A stretch of 64,000 nucleotides of DNA from Micromonospora antibiotica (GCF_017599305.1 NZ_JAGFWR010000001.1:310001-374000); one strand, 5' to 3'; shown: positions 53,616 to 63,528, numbered from the stretch's first letter. Notes: generated by a model not told the origin, from the sequence alone. A program made the numbers and translations.

Positions 53616-55106
53616 TTGACCGCAGCGGCCCAGCCGGTAGTCTCGCCCGCCACGACGGGCGAGCGGCCCGGCGTACGTATGGCGCGGTCCCGGCGTAACG
53701 CCGAACTGTCCCTGCTGGCGCTGGCGATGGTGCTGGTGGCCGCGTACGGGGCGATCGTCGAGGCTAATTTGCTCGACACCGTCACCCGCGACTTCTGGAT
53801 GCCGGCCGCCGCACTGGGGCTGGTCTTCTTCGGTATGCACCTGGTGATCAGGTGGTTGGCACCGTTCGCCGATCCGGCCCTGCTGCCGGCGGTGGCCCTG
53901 CTCAACGGCATCGGGGTGGGCTTCCTGCGTCGCCTCGACCTGGGCAAGGCCGCCCCCGCCGACCGGGAGACGCTGGCCATCTTCGCCGGCACCGGTGGCC
54001 GCCAGCTGGCCTGGACGCTGGCCGCGGTGATCCTGGCCGCCGGGCTGCTGGTGGTGATGCGCGACCACCGGGCGGTCTCCCGGTACGCGTACACGCTGGG
54101 GTTGGCCGGCATCGTGCTGGTGATGATCCCGGCGGTGCTGCCCGGCCGGTTCTCCGAGATCAACGGCGCGAAGCTGTGGATCCGGGTCGGTGGGTTCAGC
54201 ATCCAGCCCGGTGAGTTCGCCAAGCTGGCACTGCTTGTCTTCTTCGCCTACTACCTGGTCCGCAAGCGTGAGGTGCTGTCGCTGGCCAGCCGCCGCGTCC
54301 TCGGCATCGACTTCCCGCGTGGCCGGGATCTCGGCCCGGTGGTCGGGGTCTGGCTGATCAGCCTGCTGGTCCTGGTCTTCGAGAAGGACCTCGGCACGTC
54401 GCTGCTCTACTTCGGCATGTTCGTGGTGACGCTCTACATCGCCACCGAACGGGTCAGTTGGCTGCTGATCGGTCTCGTCCTCTTCTTCGGCGGCGCCTAC
54501 CTCGCGTACGTGCTCGGTGGCACGGTGGGTGGGCCGTTCGCCAACTTCTACACCCGCGCGGAGATCTGGCTCGACCCGTTCGCCGAGCCGTACGACCGGG
54601 GTTACCAGCTGGTGCAGGGGCTGCTCGGCCTGGGCAGCGGTGGCCTGTTCGGGTCCGGGCCGGGCGCCGGGGAGCCGCTGGAGATCCCCGAGGTGCAGAA
54701 CGACTTCATCTTCGCCGGCATCGGTGAGGAGATCGGCCTGTTCGGGTTGACCGCGCTGCTGGTGGTCTACCTGCTCGTCGTCGAGCGGGGGCTGCGGGCC
54801 GGGCTGGCGGTGCGGGACTCGTTCGGCAAGCTGGTCGCCGGTGGTCTCGCCTTCACCCTGGGGCTCCAGGTCTTCGTGATCGTCGGCGGGATCAGCAAGC
54901 TCATTCCGCTGACCGGTCAGACCACCCCGTTCCTGTCCGCAGGTGGCTCGTCGCTGATGGCGAACTGGCTGCTCATCGCGGTGCTGCTGCGTATCTCCGA
55001 CGCCGCCCGGCGGCCGGTGGCCCAGGGTGGCGGCCCGGCGGCCCGGCCGGGTGGCGGCCCGCCGGAACAGCTGCACGGTGCTCCCACGGAGGTGATCCGC
55101 CCGTGA
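53616..55106 (+). CDS. rodA: RodA/FtsW: SEDS peptidoglycan glycosyltransferase
   Basis: 496 residues, about 12 membrane helices. SEDS motifs: INGAKLWIRVGGFSIQPGEFAKLALL, FEKDLGTSLLYFGMFVVTLYIATER, and the catalytic loop RAEIWLDPFAEPYDRGYQLVQGLLGLGSGGLFG with the conserved Asp in LDP. It polymerises glycan strands from lipid II with a class B PBP partner, here PbpA encoded next to it. The C-terminus is Pro/Gly-rich. TTG start; the first 35 residues are cytoplasmic. Stop overlaps the pbpA GTG by 4 bases. Confidence 0.94.
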   Translation: MTAAAQPVVSPATTGERPGVRMARSRRNAELSLLALAMVLVAAYGAIVEANLLDTVTRDFWMPAAALGLVFFGMHLVIRWLAPFADPALLPAVALLNGIGVGFLRRLDLGKAAPADRETLAIFAGTGGRQLAWTLAAVILAAGLLVVMRDHRAVSRYAYTLGLAGIVLVMIPAVLPGRFSEINGAKLWIRVGGFSIQPGEFAKLALLVFFAYYLVRKREVLSLASRRVLGIDFPRGRDLGPVVGVWLISLLVLVFEKDLGTSLLYFGMFVVTLYIATERVSWLLIGLVLFFGGAYLAYVLGGTVGGPFANFYTRAEIWLDPFAEPYDRGYQLVQGLLGLGSGGLFGSGPGAGEPLEIPEVQNDFIFAGIGEEIGLFGLTALLVVYLLVVERGLRAGLAVRDSFGKLVAGGLAFTLGLQVFVIVGGISKLIPLTGQTTPFLSAGGSSLMANWLLIAVLLRISDAARRPVAQGGGPAARPGGGPPEQLHGAPTEVIRP

Positions 55107-56608
55107 ACGCGCCCCTGCGCCGCGTCGGCGTCGTCGTCATGGTCCTGTTCGGTCTGCTCTTCGCCAACCTGAACTGGATCCAGGCCTACAAGGCGGACGA
55201 ATACCGCAACAGCGATTACAACGGCCGGGTCCAGGTGGCCGAGTACGAGCGCCGGCGGGGCAACATCGAGGCCGGCGGCACCGCCGTGGCCACCAGCAAG
55301 GAGACCGGCGGCAAGCTGAAGTTCCAGCGCAGCTACCCGGCGGGGACGAAGTACGCCCACGTGCTCGGCTACAAGCCGGTCAACCTGGGTGACACCGGCA
55401 TCGAACGGCTGGAGAACGACTTCCTCGCCGGAACCAGCGACGCCCTGCTCGGCAACCGGATCAAGGACATGTTCACCGGCGACGAGAGCGGCGGCGGCAA
55501 CGTGCTGCTGAGCATCTCGAAGCGGGCCCAGGACACCGCCTACGAGCAGTTGCGCAACAACCGCAACGGGGTGAAGAAGGGCGCGGCCATCGCCATCGAC
55601 CCGCGTACCGGTGCGGTGCAGGCGCTGGTCTCGATGCCCAGCTTCGACCCGAACCCGCTGGTCGACCACGACACCAACGTCGCCTCCGCGGCCTACAACA
55701 AGTACGAGCAGGACCCGGACGGCCCGCTGAAGAACCGGGCGCTGTCGGAGGTGCTGCCGCCCGGCTCCACCTTCAAGATCGTGATCGCCGCCGCCGCCCT
55801 GGAGAACGGGGTCGGCAAGGACACCGAGATCCCGGCCGGGCCGAGCTGGACCCCGCCGACGTCGGGCACGGAGATCCGTAACGCCGCCGCGTCGATCTGC
55901 CCGGAGGCGCAGGTCACCCTGATGGACGCGGTCACCGAGTCGTGCAACACCGGCTTCGCCCAGCTCGGCGTGAAGCTCGGCGCGGACACGGTGAAGGAGA
56001 AGGCCCGGCAGTTCGGCTTCGAGCAGGGCGACCTCACCGTCGGGCAGCTCGGCGAGGGGGGCCTGCCGGTGGCGGCCAGCCGGACCGGCGACATGCAGAA
56101 CCCCGACGGCGGCACCGACCCCGCCGCGCTGGCGCAGTCCTCGATCGGCCAGAACAACGTCCGGATGACCCCGCTCCAGGGGGCGCTGATCGCCGGTTCG
56201 GTCGCCAACAAGGGCCGGCAGATGCGTCCCTACCTGGTCAAGCAGCTCCTCGGGCCGGACCGCACCACCAGCTACTACAACGCCCAGCCCCGGGAGCTGC
56301 GCCAGCCGGTCAGCGGCCAGGTCGCCGACGACCTGCGGGACATGATGGTCAGCGTGGTCAAGAACGGCACCGGCAGCTCGGCGGCCATCGACGGCTACAC
56401 CGTCGGTGGCAAGACCGGCACCGCGCAGTCCGCCCCGGACCGGCCCGACCACGGCTGGTTCATCGGCTTCGCCCTGGACAAGAACGGCAACGCCGTCTCC
56501 GCGGTCTGCGTGGAGCTGGAGCAGGCCGGCAGCGGCGGCAGCGCCGAGGCGGCCCGGATCGGCGGCAAGATCATGCAGGCGGCCATCGCCGATGCGGGGG
56601 GCCGCTGA
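55103..56608 (+). CDS. pbpA: PbpA: class B penicillin-binding protein
   Basis: 501 residues. N-terminal anchor helix (~10-26, VVVMVLFGLLFANLNWIQ), dimerisation domain to ~170, then transpeptidase. Active site: Ser222 in PPGSTFK, Ser280 in SCN (SxN), Lys437 in GKTGTA (KTG). It cross-links peptidoglycan with RodA. No PASTA domains. GTG start overlapping rodA; pknA begins 1 base after the stop, so translation through the operon is tightly linked. Confidence 0.95.
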   Translation: MNAPLRRVGVVVMVLFGLLFANLNWIQAYKADEYRNSDYNGRVQVAEYERRRGNIEAGGTAVATSKETGGKLKFQRSYPAGTKYAHVLGYKPVNLGDTGIERLENDFLAGTSDALLGNRIKDMFTGDESGGGNVLLSISKRAQDTAYEQLRNNRNGVKKGAAIAIDPRTGAVQALVSMPSFDPNPLVDHDTNVASAAYNKYEQDPDGPLKNRALSEVLPPGSTFKIVIAAAALENGVGKDTEIPAGPSWTPPTSGTEIRNAAASICPEAQVTLMDAVTESCNTGFAQLGVKLGADTVKEKARQFGFEQGDLTVGQLGEGGLPVAASRTGDMQNPDGGTDPAALAQSSIGQNNVRMTPLQGALIAGSVANKGRQMRPYLVKQLLGPDRTTSYYNAQPRELRQPVSGQVADDLRDMMVSVVKNGTGSSAAIDGYTVGGKTGTAQSAPDRPDHGWFIGFALDKNGNAVSAVCVELEQAGSGGSAEAARIGGKIMQAAIADAGGR

Positions 56609-56609
56609 C

Positions 56610-58121
56610 ATGCTCAGCCCCGGGGTGCAGCTCGGCAACCGCTACCGTCTCGACGAGCGGATCGCCAGCGGCGGCATGGGCGACGTGTGGCGCGGCACCG
56701 ACCAGGTGCTGGGCCGTACGGTCGCGGTGAAGAGCCTGCTCCCGGCGCTGCTCGACGAGCCCGGCTTCGCCGAACGGTTCCGGGGCGAGGCGCGCACCAT
56801 GGCCACCATCAACCACCCCGGCGTGGTCGACGTCTACGACTTCGGCAGCGACCAGGAGATCGCCTTCCTGGTGATGGAGTACGTCGAGGGCGACGCCCTG
56901 TCGGCGACGCTCAGCCGGGTCGGCCGGCTCACCCCGGCCCGGACGATGGCGCTGCTCGCCCAGGCCGCCGACGCGTTGCACGCCGCCCACGAGAAGGGCA
57001 TCGTGCACCGGGACGTCAAGCCGGGCAACCTGCTCGTCCGGCCCAACGGGACGCTGGTGCTGACCGACTTCGGCATCGCCCGGTCCGAGCTGGTCGGTCA
57101 GCTCACCGCCGCCGGATCGGTGCTCGGCACCGCCTCGTACATCTCCCCCGAGCAGGCCACCGGCGCGGTGGCGACCCCCGCCTCCGACGTGTACGCCCTC
57201 GGTGTCGTGGCCTACCAGTGCCTGGCCGGTCGGCGACCCTTCGAGGGCGACAACCCCCTCGAAATCGCCATGCGGCACGTCCGGGACACTCCCCGGGCCC
57301 TGCCCGGGGACATCCCGCCGCAGGTCAAGGCGATCGTGGAGCGGGCCATGGCCAAGGAGCCCGGCCACCGCTGGCCGAGCGCCGCCGCGCTGGCCGCCGT
57401 TGCCCGGCAGGCCAAGCAGGTCCTCTCCCAGCAGGCCCGCGCGGGGGGTGGACATCCCGGCCCGGTGTCCGGTGGCCCGGTCTCCGGTGGTCCGGTCTCG
57501 GGTGGCCCGGTCTCCGGGGCGGCGCCGGCCTCCCCCGCCGGCCCGATGGCCCGTGCCCAGGTGCCCGCCGTACCCCGGCAGCAGCCGGCGGCGCTGGCCC
57601 ACCAGCACCGTCCGCCGGTCAGCGGGCAGGCCCGTCCGCCGGTCGGTGGGCAGTCCCGGCCACCCGTCAGCGGTCAGGCCAGGCCGCCGGTAGCAGCCCG
57701 GCACCCGCAGCCACCGGTGGCGCAGCAGCGCCCGCCGGTCCAGGCCACCCCGATGACCCGGCCCTACCCGCAGCAGCCCCGGGGCGCGGCGGCAGTCCCG
57801 TCGGCCCCGCTGCGTGCCGACCGACCCATGGGGTACGCCCGGCAGCCGCTCCCACCCCCGGCCCCGCCACAGCGTTCCCGGTCCGGCATGGTGACCCTGG
57901 CGATTCTGCTGGCGGTACTGGTGCTGGTCTGTTCCGGGGTGCTGGCCTACGCGGCGCGACAGCGGACCAGCGCCGGTGATCCCAGCGCGCCCCAGATGAC
58001 GTCCGGCGCGCTGAGTGCCTTCGGACGCGACGATCCGGCCGGGACGTCGTACCGTCGGGTGGTACGGCTCGAACCGGGTGCCGGCGAGACGACGACGAGC
58101 GAAGGACGACGAACGCGATGA
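56610..58121 (+). CDS. pknA: PknA: membrane Ser/Thr protein kinase without PASTA domains
   Basis: 503 residues. Kinase at ~1-270: Gly-loop ASGGMGDVWRG, catalytic Lys41 in VAVK, HRDVKPGN loop, LTDFGIARS (DFG), activation loop to SYISPEQ. A long juxtamembrane part has GGPVSGGPVSG and RPPVSGQARPPV repeats with many Pro and Ser/Thr. Membrane helix at ~425-447, then a short extracytoplasmic tail. PknA and PknB phosphorylate division and wall proteins. ATG 56610; a further ATG at 56592 lies inside the end of pbpA. Overlaps pknB by 4 bases. Confidence 0.93.
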   Translation: MLSPGVQLGNRYRLDERIASGGMGDVWRGTDQVLGRTVAVKSLLPALLDEPGFAERFRGEARTMATINHPGVVDVYDFGSDQEIAFLVMEYVEGDALSATLSRVGRLTPARTMALLAQAADALHAAHEKGIVHRDVKPGNLLVRPNGTLVLTDFGIARSELVGQLTAAGSVLGTASYISPEQATGAVATPASDVYALGVVAYQCLAGRRPFEGDNPLEIAMRHVRDTPRALPGDIPPQVKAIVERAMAKEPGHRWPSAAALAAVARQAKQVLSQQARAGGGHPGPVSGGPVSGGPVSGGPVSGAAPASPAGPMARAQVPAVPRQQPAALAHQHRPPVSGQARPPVGGQSRPPVSGQARPPVAARHPQPPVAQQRPPVQATPMTRPYPQQPRGAAAVPSAPLRADRPMGYARQPLPPPAPPQRSRSGMVTLAILLAVLVLVCSGVLAYAARQRTSAGDPSAPQMTSGALSAFGRDDPAGTSYRRVVRLEPGAGETTTSEGRRTR

Positions 58122-59923
58122 CAGCCCAGGCCCGCCTGCTCGGTGGCAGGTACCAGGTCGGCGAGCTGCTCGGTTACGGCGGCATGGCCGAGGTGCACCG
58201 TGGCCGGGACCTCCGGCTCGGTCGGGACGTCGCGATCAAGATGCTCCGGACAGACCTGGCCAGGGACGCCACCTTCCAGATGCGGTTCCGCCGCGAGGCG
58301 CAGAACGCCGCCTCGCTGAACCACCCGGCGATCGTCGCCGTCTACGACACCGGCGAGGAGACCGCCCCGACCGGCGAGACCCTCCCGTTCATCGTGATGG
58401 AGTTCGTGAACGGGCGGACCCTCAAGGAGGTCCTCGGCGTCGAGGGGCGGCTCCAGCCGCGCCGGGCGTTGGAGATCTGCGCCGACATGTGCGCGGCCCT
58501 GGAGTTCAGCCACCGGCACGGGATCATCCACCGGGACATCAAGCCCGGCAACGTGATGCTGACCCAGACCGGTCAGGTCAAGGTGATGGACTTCGGCATC
58601 GCCCGTGCCCTGGCCAGCGGCGCCACCACGATGACCCAGACCAGCGCGGTGATCGGCACGGCCCAGTACCTCTCCCCGGAGCAGGCGCGCGGTGAGGCCG
58701 TCGACGCCCGCTCCGACGTGTACGCCGCCGGCTGCGTGCTGTTCGAGCTGGTCTGCGGTCATCCGCCGTTCGTCGGCGACAGCCCGGTCAGCGTGGCGTA
58801 CCAGCACGTGCGGGAGGCCCCGCCGACGCCCAGCGACATCAACCCGGACGTGACCCCGGCGATCGACGCGATCGTGCTGAAGGCGCTGTCCAAGAACCCG
58901 CTCAACCGCTACCAGAGCGCCGGTGAGATGCGGGCCGACCTGCTCCGTGCCGCGGCCGGCCGGCCGGTGATGGCGACCCCGGTGATGAGCCAGGACGAGA
59001 CCACCCCGATGGCGGCGGCTGCGGCCGGTTACCCGACGCAGGTGGTCGGTCAGCAGACCCGGCACATCCCGGCCCGGGTCGGTGACCCGCAGCGGCGCAA
59101 GAGTTCCGCCTGGGTGATCGCGGCGTTCGCGGCGGTCGGCGTGCTGGCGGTGATCGCCCTGGTCGCGGCCCTGCTGATGAACGGCGACGAGACCAAGACG
59201 AGCCCGGTGCCCAACCTGGCGGGCAAGACGCAGGACGCCGCCTTCACCGAGATCCGCAACGCCGGCCTGGTGCCGGCGACCGGTGACCAGGTCTTCGACA
59301 GCACCTGCAAGGTGGGTACGGTCGCCCGGCAGGACCCGCCGGCCGGCACCCCGCTGGCCGAGAACCGTCAGGTGACGGTGAACATCTGCGGCGGCAAGCC
59401 CGAGGTCAGCATCCCGACCGGCCTCAAGGGCAGCAAGGTCGACAGCGCGCAGGCCCGCCTGAAGGACGCGAAGTTCGTCGTCACCGTCGTGGACAAGGAC
59501 AGCGAGGAGAACGAGGACATCGTCCTCGACGTGTCCCCGCCCGAGGGGGAGAAGGTGCCGGAGGGCACCAAGGTCACCCTGACCGTCTCCCGGGGCAACG
59601 TCCGCGAGGTGCCGAACGTCAAGGACCTCAGCCAGGCGGAAGCCATCCGGGCCATCGAGAACGCCGGTTTCAGGGCCAACCCCGAACTCGGCTCGGAGGT
59701 GCCGGCGGACGAGGCCGGCAAGGTGCAGAGCCAGAACCCGAAGGCCGGCACCAAGAAGACGAAGGGGAGCACGGTCACCATCGTGGTGAGCGTGCCGGAG
59801 GTGACCGAGCCGCCGACCCCGCCGACCCCGACCACGCCGGTGCCGACCACCACACCGCCCGGTGACGGCACCGGGGGCGGGTTCCCGCTGCCCACCCCGC
59901 CGTTCCGGGTCGAGGACCAGTGA
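58118..59923 (+). CDS. pknB: PknB: PASTA-domain Ser/Thr protein kinase
   Basis: 601 residues. Kinase at ~10-275: LLGYGGMAEVHRG, Lys41 in VAIK, HRDIKPGN, VMDFGIARA (DFG), activation loop with TMTQTSAV (candidate autophosphorylated Thr residues), GTAQYLSPEQARG. Juxtamembrane segment, membrane helix ~329-354, then three PASTA domains (starting near VPNLAGK, ~VSIPTGLKG, ~VPNVKDLSQ), one with a Cys pair (STCKVG ... NICGG). Extracellular PASTA units sense muropeptides or lipid II. Last gene of the operon; a terminator follows at 59945. Mycobacterial PknB has four PASTA units, so one is missing here. Confidence 0.95.
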   Translation: MTAQARLLGGRYQVGELLGYGGMAEVHRGRDLRLGRDVAIKMLRTDLARDATFQMRFRREAQNAASLNHPAIVAVYDTGEETAPTGETLPFIVMEFVNGRTLKEVLGVEGRLQPRRALEICADMCAALEFSHRHGIIHRDIKPGNVMLTQTGQVKVMDFGIARALASGATTMTQTSAVIGTAQYLSPEQARGEAVDARSDVYAAGCVLFELVCGHPPFVGDSPVSVAYQHVREAPPTPSDINPDVTPAIDAIVLKALSKNPLNRYQSAGEMRADLLRAAAGRPVMATPVMSQDETTPMAAAAAGYPTQVVGQQTRHIPARVGDPQRRKSSAWVIAAFAAVGVLAVIALVAALLMNGDETKTSPVPNLAGKTQDAAFTEIRNAGLVPATGDQVFDSTCKVGTVARQDPPAGTPLAENRQVTVNICGGKPEVSIPTGLKGSKVDSAQARLKDAKFVVTVVDKDSEENEDIVLDVSPPEGEKVPEGTKVTLTVSRGNVREVPNVKDLSQAEAIRAIENAGFRANPELGSEVPADEAGKVQSQNPKAGTKKTKGSTVTIVVSVPEVTEPPTPPTPTTPVPTTTPPGDGTGGGFPLPTPPFRVEDQ

Positions 59924-59944
59924 CCCGTACCCTGCGATGACGTT

Positions 59945-59972
59945 CAGGCCCGGTCCGGTTGGACCGGGCCTG
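59945..59972 (+). terminator. Terminator of the kinase operon
   Basis: CAGGCCCGGTCC (59945-59956) and GGACCGGGCCTG (59961-59972) around GGTT, a perfect 12-bp stem followed by GCTCTTTC. It lies 21 bases after the pknB stop and faces the converging trpG/pabA-type gene. Confidence 0.85.
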
Positions 59973-60040
59973 GCTCTTTCGGCGGTGACCCACCGGCACC
60001 GGTCGGCGCGTGCCCCGGCGCTCGGGCGGCGTCGGCCGTG

Positions 60041-60691
60041 TCAGTTGGTGGCGAAGGCGGCCCGGCGGCGGGCGTCGACCTCGGCGGCCAACTCCGGGGC
60101 GCGTTCCAGGGCCTCCGGGTGCCCGCAGGCGGCGACCCAGTTCGCCAGCATCAGGTGGCCGCCCTCGGTGAGCACCGACTCCGGGTGGAACTGCACCCCC
60201 TCGATCGGCAGGGTCCGGTGCCGCATCGCCATCACCACACCGGACTCCGTCCAGCCGGTGACCTCCAGCTCGTCGGGGAGCGTCTCGGGGAGCACCGCCA
60301 GCGAGTGGTAGCGGGTGGCGGTGAACGGGTCCGGCAGGCCGGCCAGCACTCCGACGGAGTGGTGCCGCACCTCGGAGGTCTTGCCGTGCAGCAGCTCCGG
60401 TGCCCGGGTGACGGTCCCGCCGAACGCCTCACCGATCGCCTGGTGGCCGAGGCAGACGCCGAAGATCGGTAGCTCCCCGGCGTACCGGCGGATGACGTCG
60501 AGGCAGATGCCGGCGCGGTCCGGGCTGCCCGGCCCCGGCGAGAGCAGGACGCCCGCCGCGCCGACCCGGCCGACCTCGGCGACGTCGATCTCGTCGTTGC
60601 GTCGGACCTCGCACTCCACCCCGAGCTGGCCCAGGTACTGCACGAGGTTGAACACGAAGGAGTCGTAGTTGTCGATCACGAGGACACGCAT
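60041..60691 (-). CDS. pabA: Glutamine amidotransferase of anthranilate/aminodeoxychorismate synthase (TrpG/PabA)
   Basis: 216 residues, class I amidotransferase. NYDSFVFNLVQYLGQLG start, PGPGSPDRAG, nucleophile Cys80 in IFGVCLGHQAIGE, HGKTSEVRH, and the His-Glu pair in GVQFHPESVLTEGG. Supplies ammonia for folate or tryptophan precursor synthesis. In actinobacteria this gene at the pknB locus is called trpG or pabA; no large synthase subunit gene is nearby, so the route is unresolved. ATG start, 4 bases after the upstream small gene. Confidence 0.92.
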   Translation of the reverse strand: MRVLVIDNYDSFVFNLVQYLGQLGVECEVRRNDEIDVAEVGRVGAAGVLLSPGPGSPDRAGICLDVIRRYAGELPIFGVCLGHQAIGEAFGGTVTRAPELLHGKTSEVRHHSVGVLAGLPDPFTATRYHSLAVLPETLPDELEVTGWTESGVVMAMRHRTLPIEGVQFHPESVLTEGGHLMLANWVAACGHPEALERAPELAAEVDARRRAAFATN

Positions 60692-60695
60692 GGGC

Positions 60696-60974
60696 TCACT
60701 GGTCCGGAGAGGGGGCGGGTGGGGTGTTGTTGCGGTCGGTGTCGTACGGCAGGTCGTGCCCGTCGCCGGCCGGCGCGTCGGGATCGACGGCGGAGTCGCC
60801 GCCCGGGTTGCCGGAGTCCTGGGTCACCTGGACGTCGTCGAAGGGCAGCAGCGGCTCGGCCCAGGGGAAGATCACATACCAGAGCAGCGCCACCGTCGCG
60901 GTGGCGAGCAGCACCGATCCGATGAGCTTGCCGGGCAGCCCGAAGGGCAGCTTGCGCCAGATGAACGAGTACAC
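60696..60974 (-). CDS. Small single-pass membrane protein in the sortase-pabA operon
   Basis: 92 residues. One membrane helix at ~18-38 (LIGSVLLATATVALLWYVIF), preceded by YSFIWRKLPFGLPG and followed by an acidic tail with GDSAVDPDAPAGDG and ending RNNTPPAPSPDQ. A short protein in this slot between class E sortase and pabA is common in related actinobacteria, but its role is unknown. GTG at 60974 with GAGG upstream; 5 bases after the sortase stop and 4 bases before pabA, so it is co-transcribed. Confidence 0.78.
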   Translation of the reverse strand: MYSFIWRKLPFGLPGKLIGSVLLATATVALLWYVIFPWAEPLLPFDDVQVTQDSGNPGGDSAVDPDAPAGDGHDLPYDTDRNNTPPAPSPDQ

Positions 60975-60979
60975 CGTGG

Positions 60980-62155
60980 TCAGCCTCGCAGTTCCGGCGG
61001 TGGGCCCTCGGACTTGGGCTGCGCGCGGTCGAGCTCGGCGTGGACGATCAGCCGCTGGTAGTTGTCGAACTTGGGGTTGCAGGTGGTCAGGGTGAGCAGT
61101 TTGCGGGTGGCCTTCGCGTTCGGCTCGCCCGGCACCGGAGCAACGACCTCGACCTGGTCGGGGCGGACGATCCGGGTCTGGTAGACCTTGTAGACGTACC
61201 AGTCCTGCTTGCCCTCCAGCAGGATCGCGTCTCCGGTCTTCAGCTCGTCCAGCCGCCAGAAGGTGGCCCGGTTGCGGTGCCCGGCAACGGAGAAGTTGCC
61301 CACCTCGCCGGGGAGCGCGCTCTTCGGGTAGTGGCCGGGGGCGTACCGGATGTCCTCCTGGGTGACGCCCTCGACGACCACCCAGTTCTTGTCGAGGCTG
61401 GGGATGTAGAGCCCGGCGATGGGCTTGCCCTCGGCGGGGGCGACCTGCTTGGCCGGGGTGCTCGGGCTGACCGTCGGATCGCCGGTCGGGCCCCACGCCT
61501 GTTCCAGTTGCTTGTTGAGTTTGCTCTGGTGGGCGTCGACGAGGGCGGACTTGCCCCAGATCTCGTACCCGGCGAACAGGAGCACCACCAGTCCGAAGGT
61601 GATCAGCACTTCGCCGCTGACCCGTACCCCGGTGCGCAGCCGTGAGCCGAAGCTGGGCCGGGTCAGCTCCGAGTAGACGCTCTTGTAGCCCTCCCCGGTC
61701 TGTTCCGGGCGCAGCTGCACGACCCGCTCACCCCGCCGGGGCGGGGGTGGTGGCGGGGCGGGCTCGTCGGAGCCGGGGTGTTCGGGGGCGGGCGGCACCG
61801 CACCCATCAGGGCGGTGGAGTCCAGCGCCGGGTTGTTCGGTCGGGCCGGCACCACCGGCAGGAGCGCCGTGGCCGCCGGGTCCGCCGGGCGGTCCGGTCC
61901 CGGCCGGCCGTGCTCCACCGGCCCGTTCCCGGGTACGCCCCGACCGTGGCCCGTGCCGGGGGCGGGGGCGCCCGGCCAGGCGGGTGGCGGTTGGCGTGCC
62001 GGGAGCACGGGGGCGGGCCAGGGGCCGGTGGGTTCCGGTCGGGCCGGCTCGGTGCGGGTGGCGGCGGGCGGCGCGGACCGGTCGACCCTGGGGAGGAACG
62101 CGGTCGGCTCGTCGTGCTGGTCGCCGCCGTGCGGGCCCCCGCCCTGCCGGGTCAT
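60980..62155 (-). CDS. Class E sortase
   Basis: 391 residues. A long Pro-rich cytoplasmic N-terminus (~1-180), membrane helix at ~182-200 ([18 protein letters not shown]), then the sortase domain: [14 protein letters not shown], catalytic His in NFSVAGHRN, Cys in LLTLTTCNP and Arg in [11 protein letters not shown]. It attaches surface proteins or polymers with LAxTG-like sorting signals. The disordered N-terminus is unusually long. Its start overlaps the DUF881 stop by 4 bases. No candidate substrate with a clear sorting motif lies in the window. Confidence 0.93.
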   Translation of the reverse strand: MTRQGGGPHGGDQHDEPTAFLPRVDRSAPPAATRTEPARPEPTGPWPAPVLPARQPPPAWPGAPAPGTGHGRGVPGNGPVEHGRPGPDRPADPAATALLPVVPARPNNPALDSTALMGAVPPAPEHPGSDEPAPPPPPPRRGERVVQLRPEQTGEGYKSVYSELTRPSFGSRLRTGVRVSGEVLITFGLVVLLFAGYEIWGKSALVDAHQSKLNKQLEQAWGPTGDPTVSPSTPAKQVAPAEGKPIAGLYIPSLDKNWVVVEGVTQEDIRYAPGHYPKSALPGEVGNFSVAGHRNRATFWRLDELKTGDAILLEGKQDWYVYKVYQTRIVRPDQVEVVAPVPGEPNAKATRKLLTLTTCNPKFDNYQRLIVHAELDRAQPKSEGPPPELRG

Positions 62156-62958
62156 CGCGGCACCGTCGCCGATCGCAGCGCCGTGGAGTCCTCGAACGCG
62201 GGCACGGTGACGGAGCCGACGTGCTCGGAGTAGCCGAGCTGGTAGTGGTCGACCGCCTGCTTGAACAACCCGACTCCCTGCGAGCCGGCGAGGGCCTGCT
62301 GGAGGGCAGCGGGATCGCCGATTGCTACGATCTTGAATGGTGGCGAGTACACCCGGCCGTGCAGCAGCAGGGTGTTACCGACGCAGCGTACCGCGCTGGT
62401 GGAGAGCACGCGGACGTTCATGATGGACATGGCCTCCGCGCCTCCGGCCCAGAGGGCGTTGACCACGGCCTGCACGTCACCCTGGTGGACGACGAGGTCG
62501 TCGTTGGTGGCGCCCTTGGGCAGGGTGCCGTCGTTGCGGCGGGGGGCGTCGTTCAACTCGACCGTCACCCCGGAGCCGGTGAGCGCGGTGAAGCCGGCCG
62601 CCTGTTGGAGGCCCTGGGCGCGGTCCCGCTGCTCCTTGATCGGTGCGTCGGTGTCGGCCAGCGTCTCGGTCTCGCCCTCCACGTCGGCGCGCAGCCGGGC
62701 GGCGCGCAGCTCGCTGGCGGCCACCTGCTCCCGGCGGTCCTCGATCAGCTGGGTGAGCTGGGGCCGGCGGTCCTCCCGCAGGGCGGTGCCGCCCGCCGTG
62801 GTCGCCGTGGTGGTGAAGAGCAGTCCGGCGGCGGCGGCGATCAGCGGCACGCCGATCGACCAGCCCGGTCGGCGCTGCCGGGGGCGGCGGGGCAGGAAGG
62901 CGGCGACCGCCCGGCGCATGGCCTTCTGCCAGGACGCCGCACCGGATGTGTACTCCAT
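62152..62958 (-). CDS. DUF881 (YlxW-like) membrane protein
   Basis: 268 residues. Basic N-terminus, one membrane helix at ~33-52 ([20 protein letters not shown]), coiled coil at ~66-115, then the DUF881 domain: [82 protein letters not shown]. The family is found near division or wall genes; M. tuberculosis has one at this locus (Rv0012). First gene of the DUF881-sortase-small-pabA operon. Confidence 0.93.
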   Translation of the reverse strand: MEYTSGAASWQKAMRRAVAAFLPRRPRQRRPGWSIGVPLIAAAAGLLFTTTATTAGGTALREDRRPQLTQLIEDRREQVAASELRAARLRADVEGETETLADTDAPIKEQRDRAQGLQQAAGFTALTGSGVTVELNDAPRRNDGTLPKGATNDDLVVHQGDVQAVVNALWAGGAEAMSIMNVRVLSTSAVRCVGNTLLLHGRVYSPPFKIVAIGDPAALQQALAGSQGVGLFKQAVDHYQLGYSEHVGSVTVPAFEDSTALRSATVPR

Positions 62959-63187
62959 CCTGCGTTCCTCTCCCGTCGTCTGGTGACGTCCGTCACGGTG
63001 CGGATCGGGTCGTCCACGGCGCGTCGACCCGACCGAATCCGGTCACCGTGGGCACCGGATCGACCCCATTCATGGCCTGAACCGGCCTTCCGGACTACGC
63101 TAGCTGTCGAACATTATTGGCCATGGACCGTCGCCCCCGCGCCCGGTTGTCAGGCCGGACGAGGTCGTCACCCCTCTGGAGAGCGTC

Positions 63188-63451
63188 GTGCCCAAGTCTC
63201 AGGTCCGTAAGAAGAAGGTGTACACCCCGCCGACGGACGTCCGTCCGACGACGACCGCGGCGACGCGCAAGCCTAGCCCGGTGTGGCTGCCGGTGACCGC
63301 TGTCGCGTTGATCGTCGGCGGCATCGGCTGGCTGGTGGTCTACTACCTCTCCGAGCAGGAGTATCCGGTCGCCTCGTGGGGTTACTGGAACCTCGCGGTC
63401 GGTTTCGGCGCGATGGTGGGTTCCCTGGTGCTGCTCTCCCGCTGGCGTTGA
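63188..63451 (+). CDS. crgA: CrgA: cell-division regulator
   Basis: 87 residues. A basic N-terminus (PKSQVRKKKVYTPP, the family mark), two membrane helices (VWLPVTAVALIVGGIGWLVVYYL and YWNLAVGFGAMVGSLVLL) and a short end. CrgA bridges FtsZ, FtsQ, FtsI and PBPs in mycobacteria and delays septation in Streptomyces. GTG start with GGAGAG upstream. Divergent from the DUF881 operon, as in mycobacteria. Confidence 0.95.
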   Translation: MPKSQVRKKKVYTPPTDVRPTTTAATRKPSPVWLPVTAVALIVGGIGWLVVYYLSEQEYPVASWGYWNLAVGFGAMVGSLVLLSRWR

Positions 63452-63506
63452 GCCCGGCGCTGCGGCGCCCTCCACGACACGACCCAGGTCATCGCGTACG
63501 CCCCCA

Positions 63507-63528
63507 GCCCGGCGCTTCGGCGTCGGGC
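63507..63528 (+). terminator. Hairpin after crgA
   Basis: GCCCGGCGC-TTCG-GCGTCGGGC: nine pairs including one G-U with a stable TTCG tetraloop, 56 bases after the crgA stop. The rest of the 287 bases before the next gene holds nothing I can support. Confidence 0.55.
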
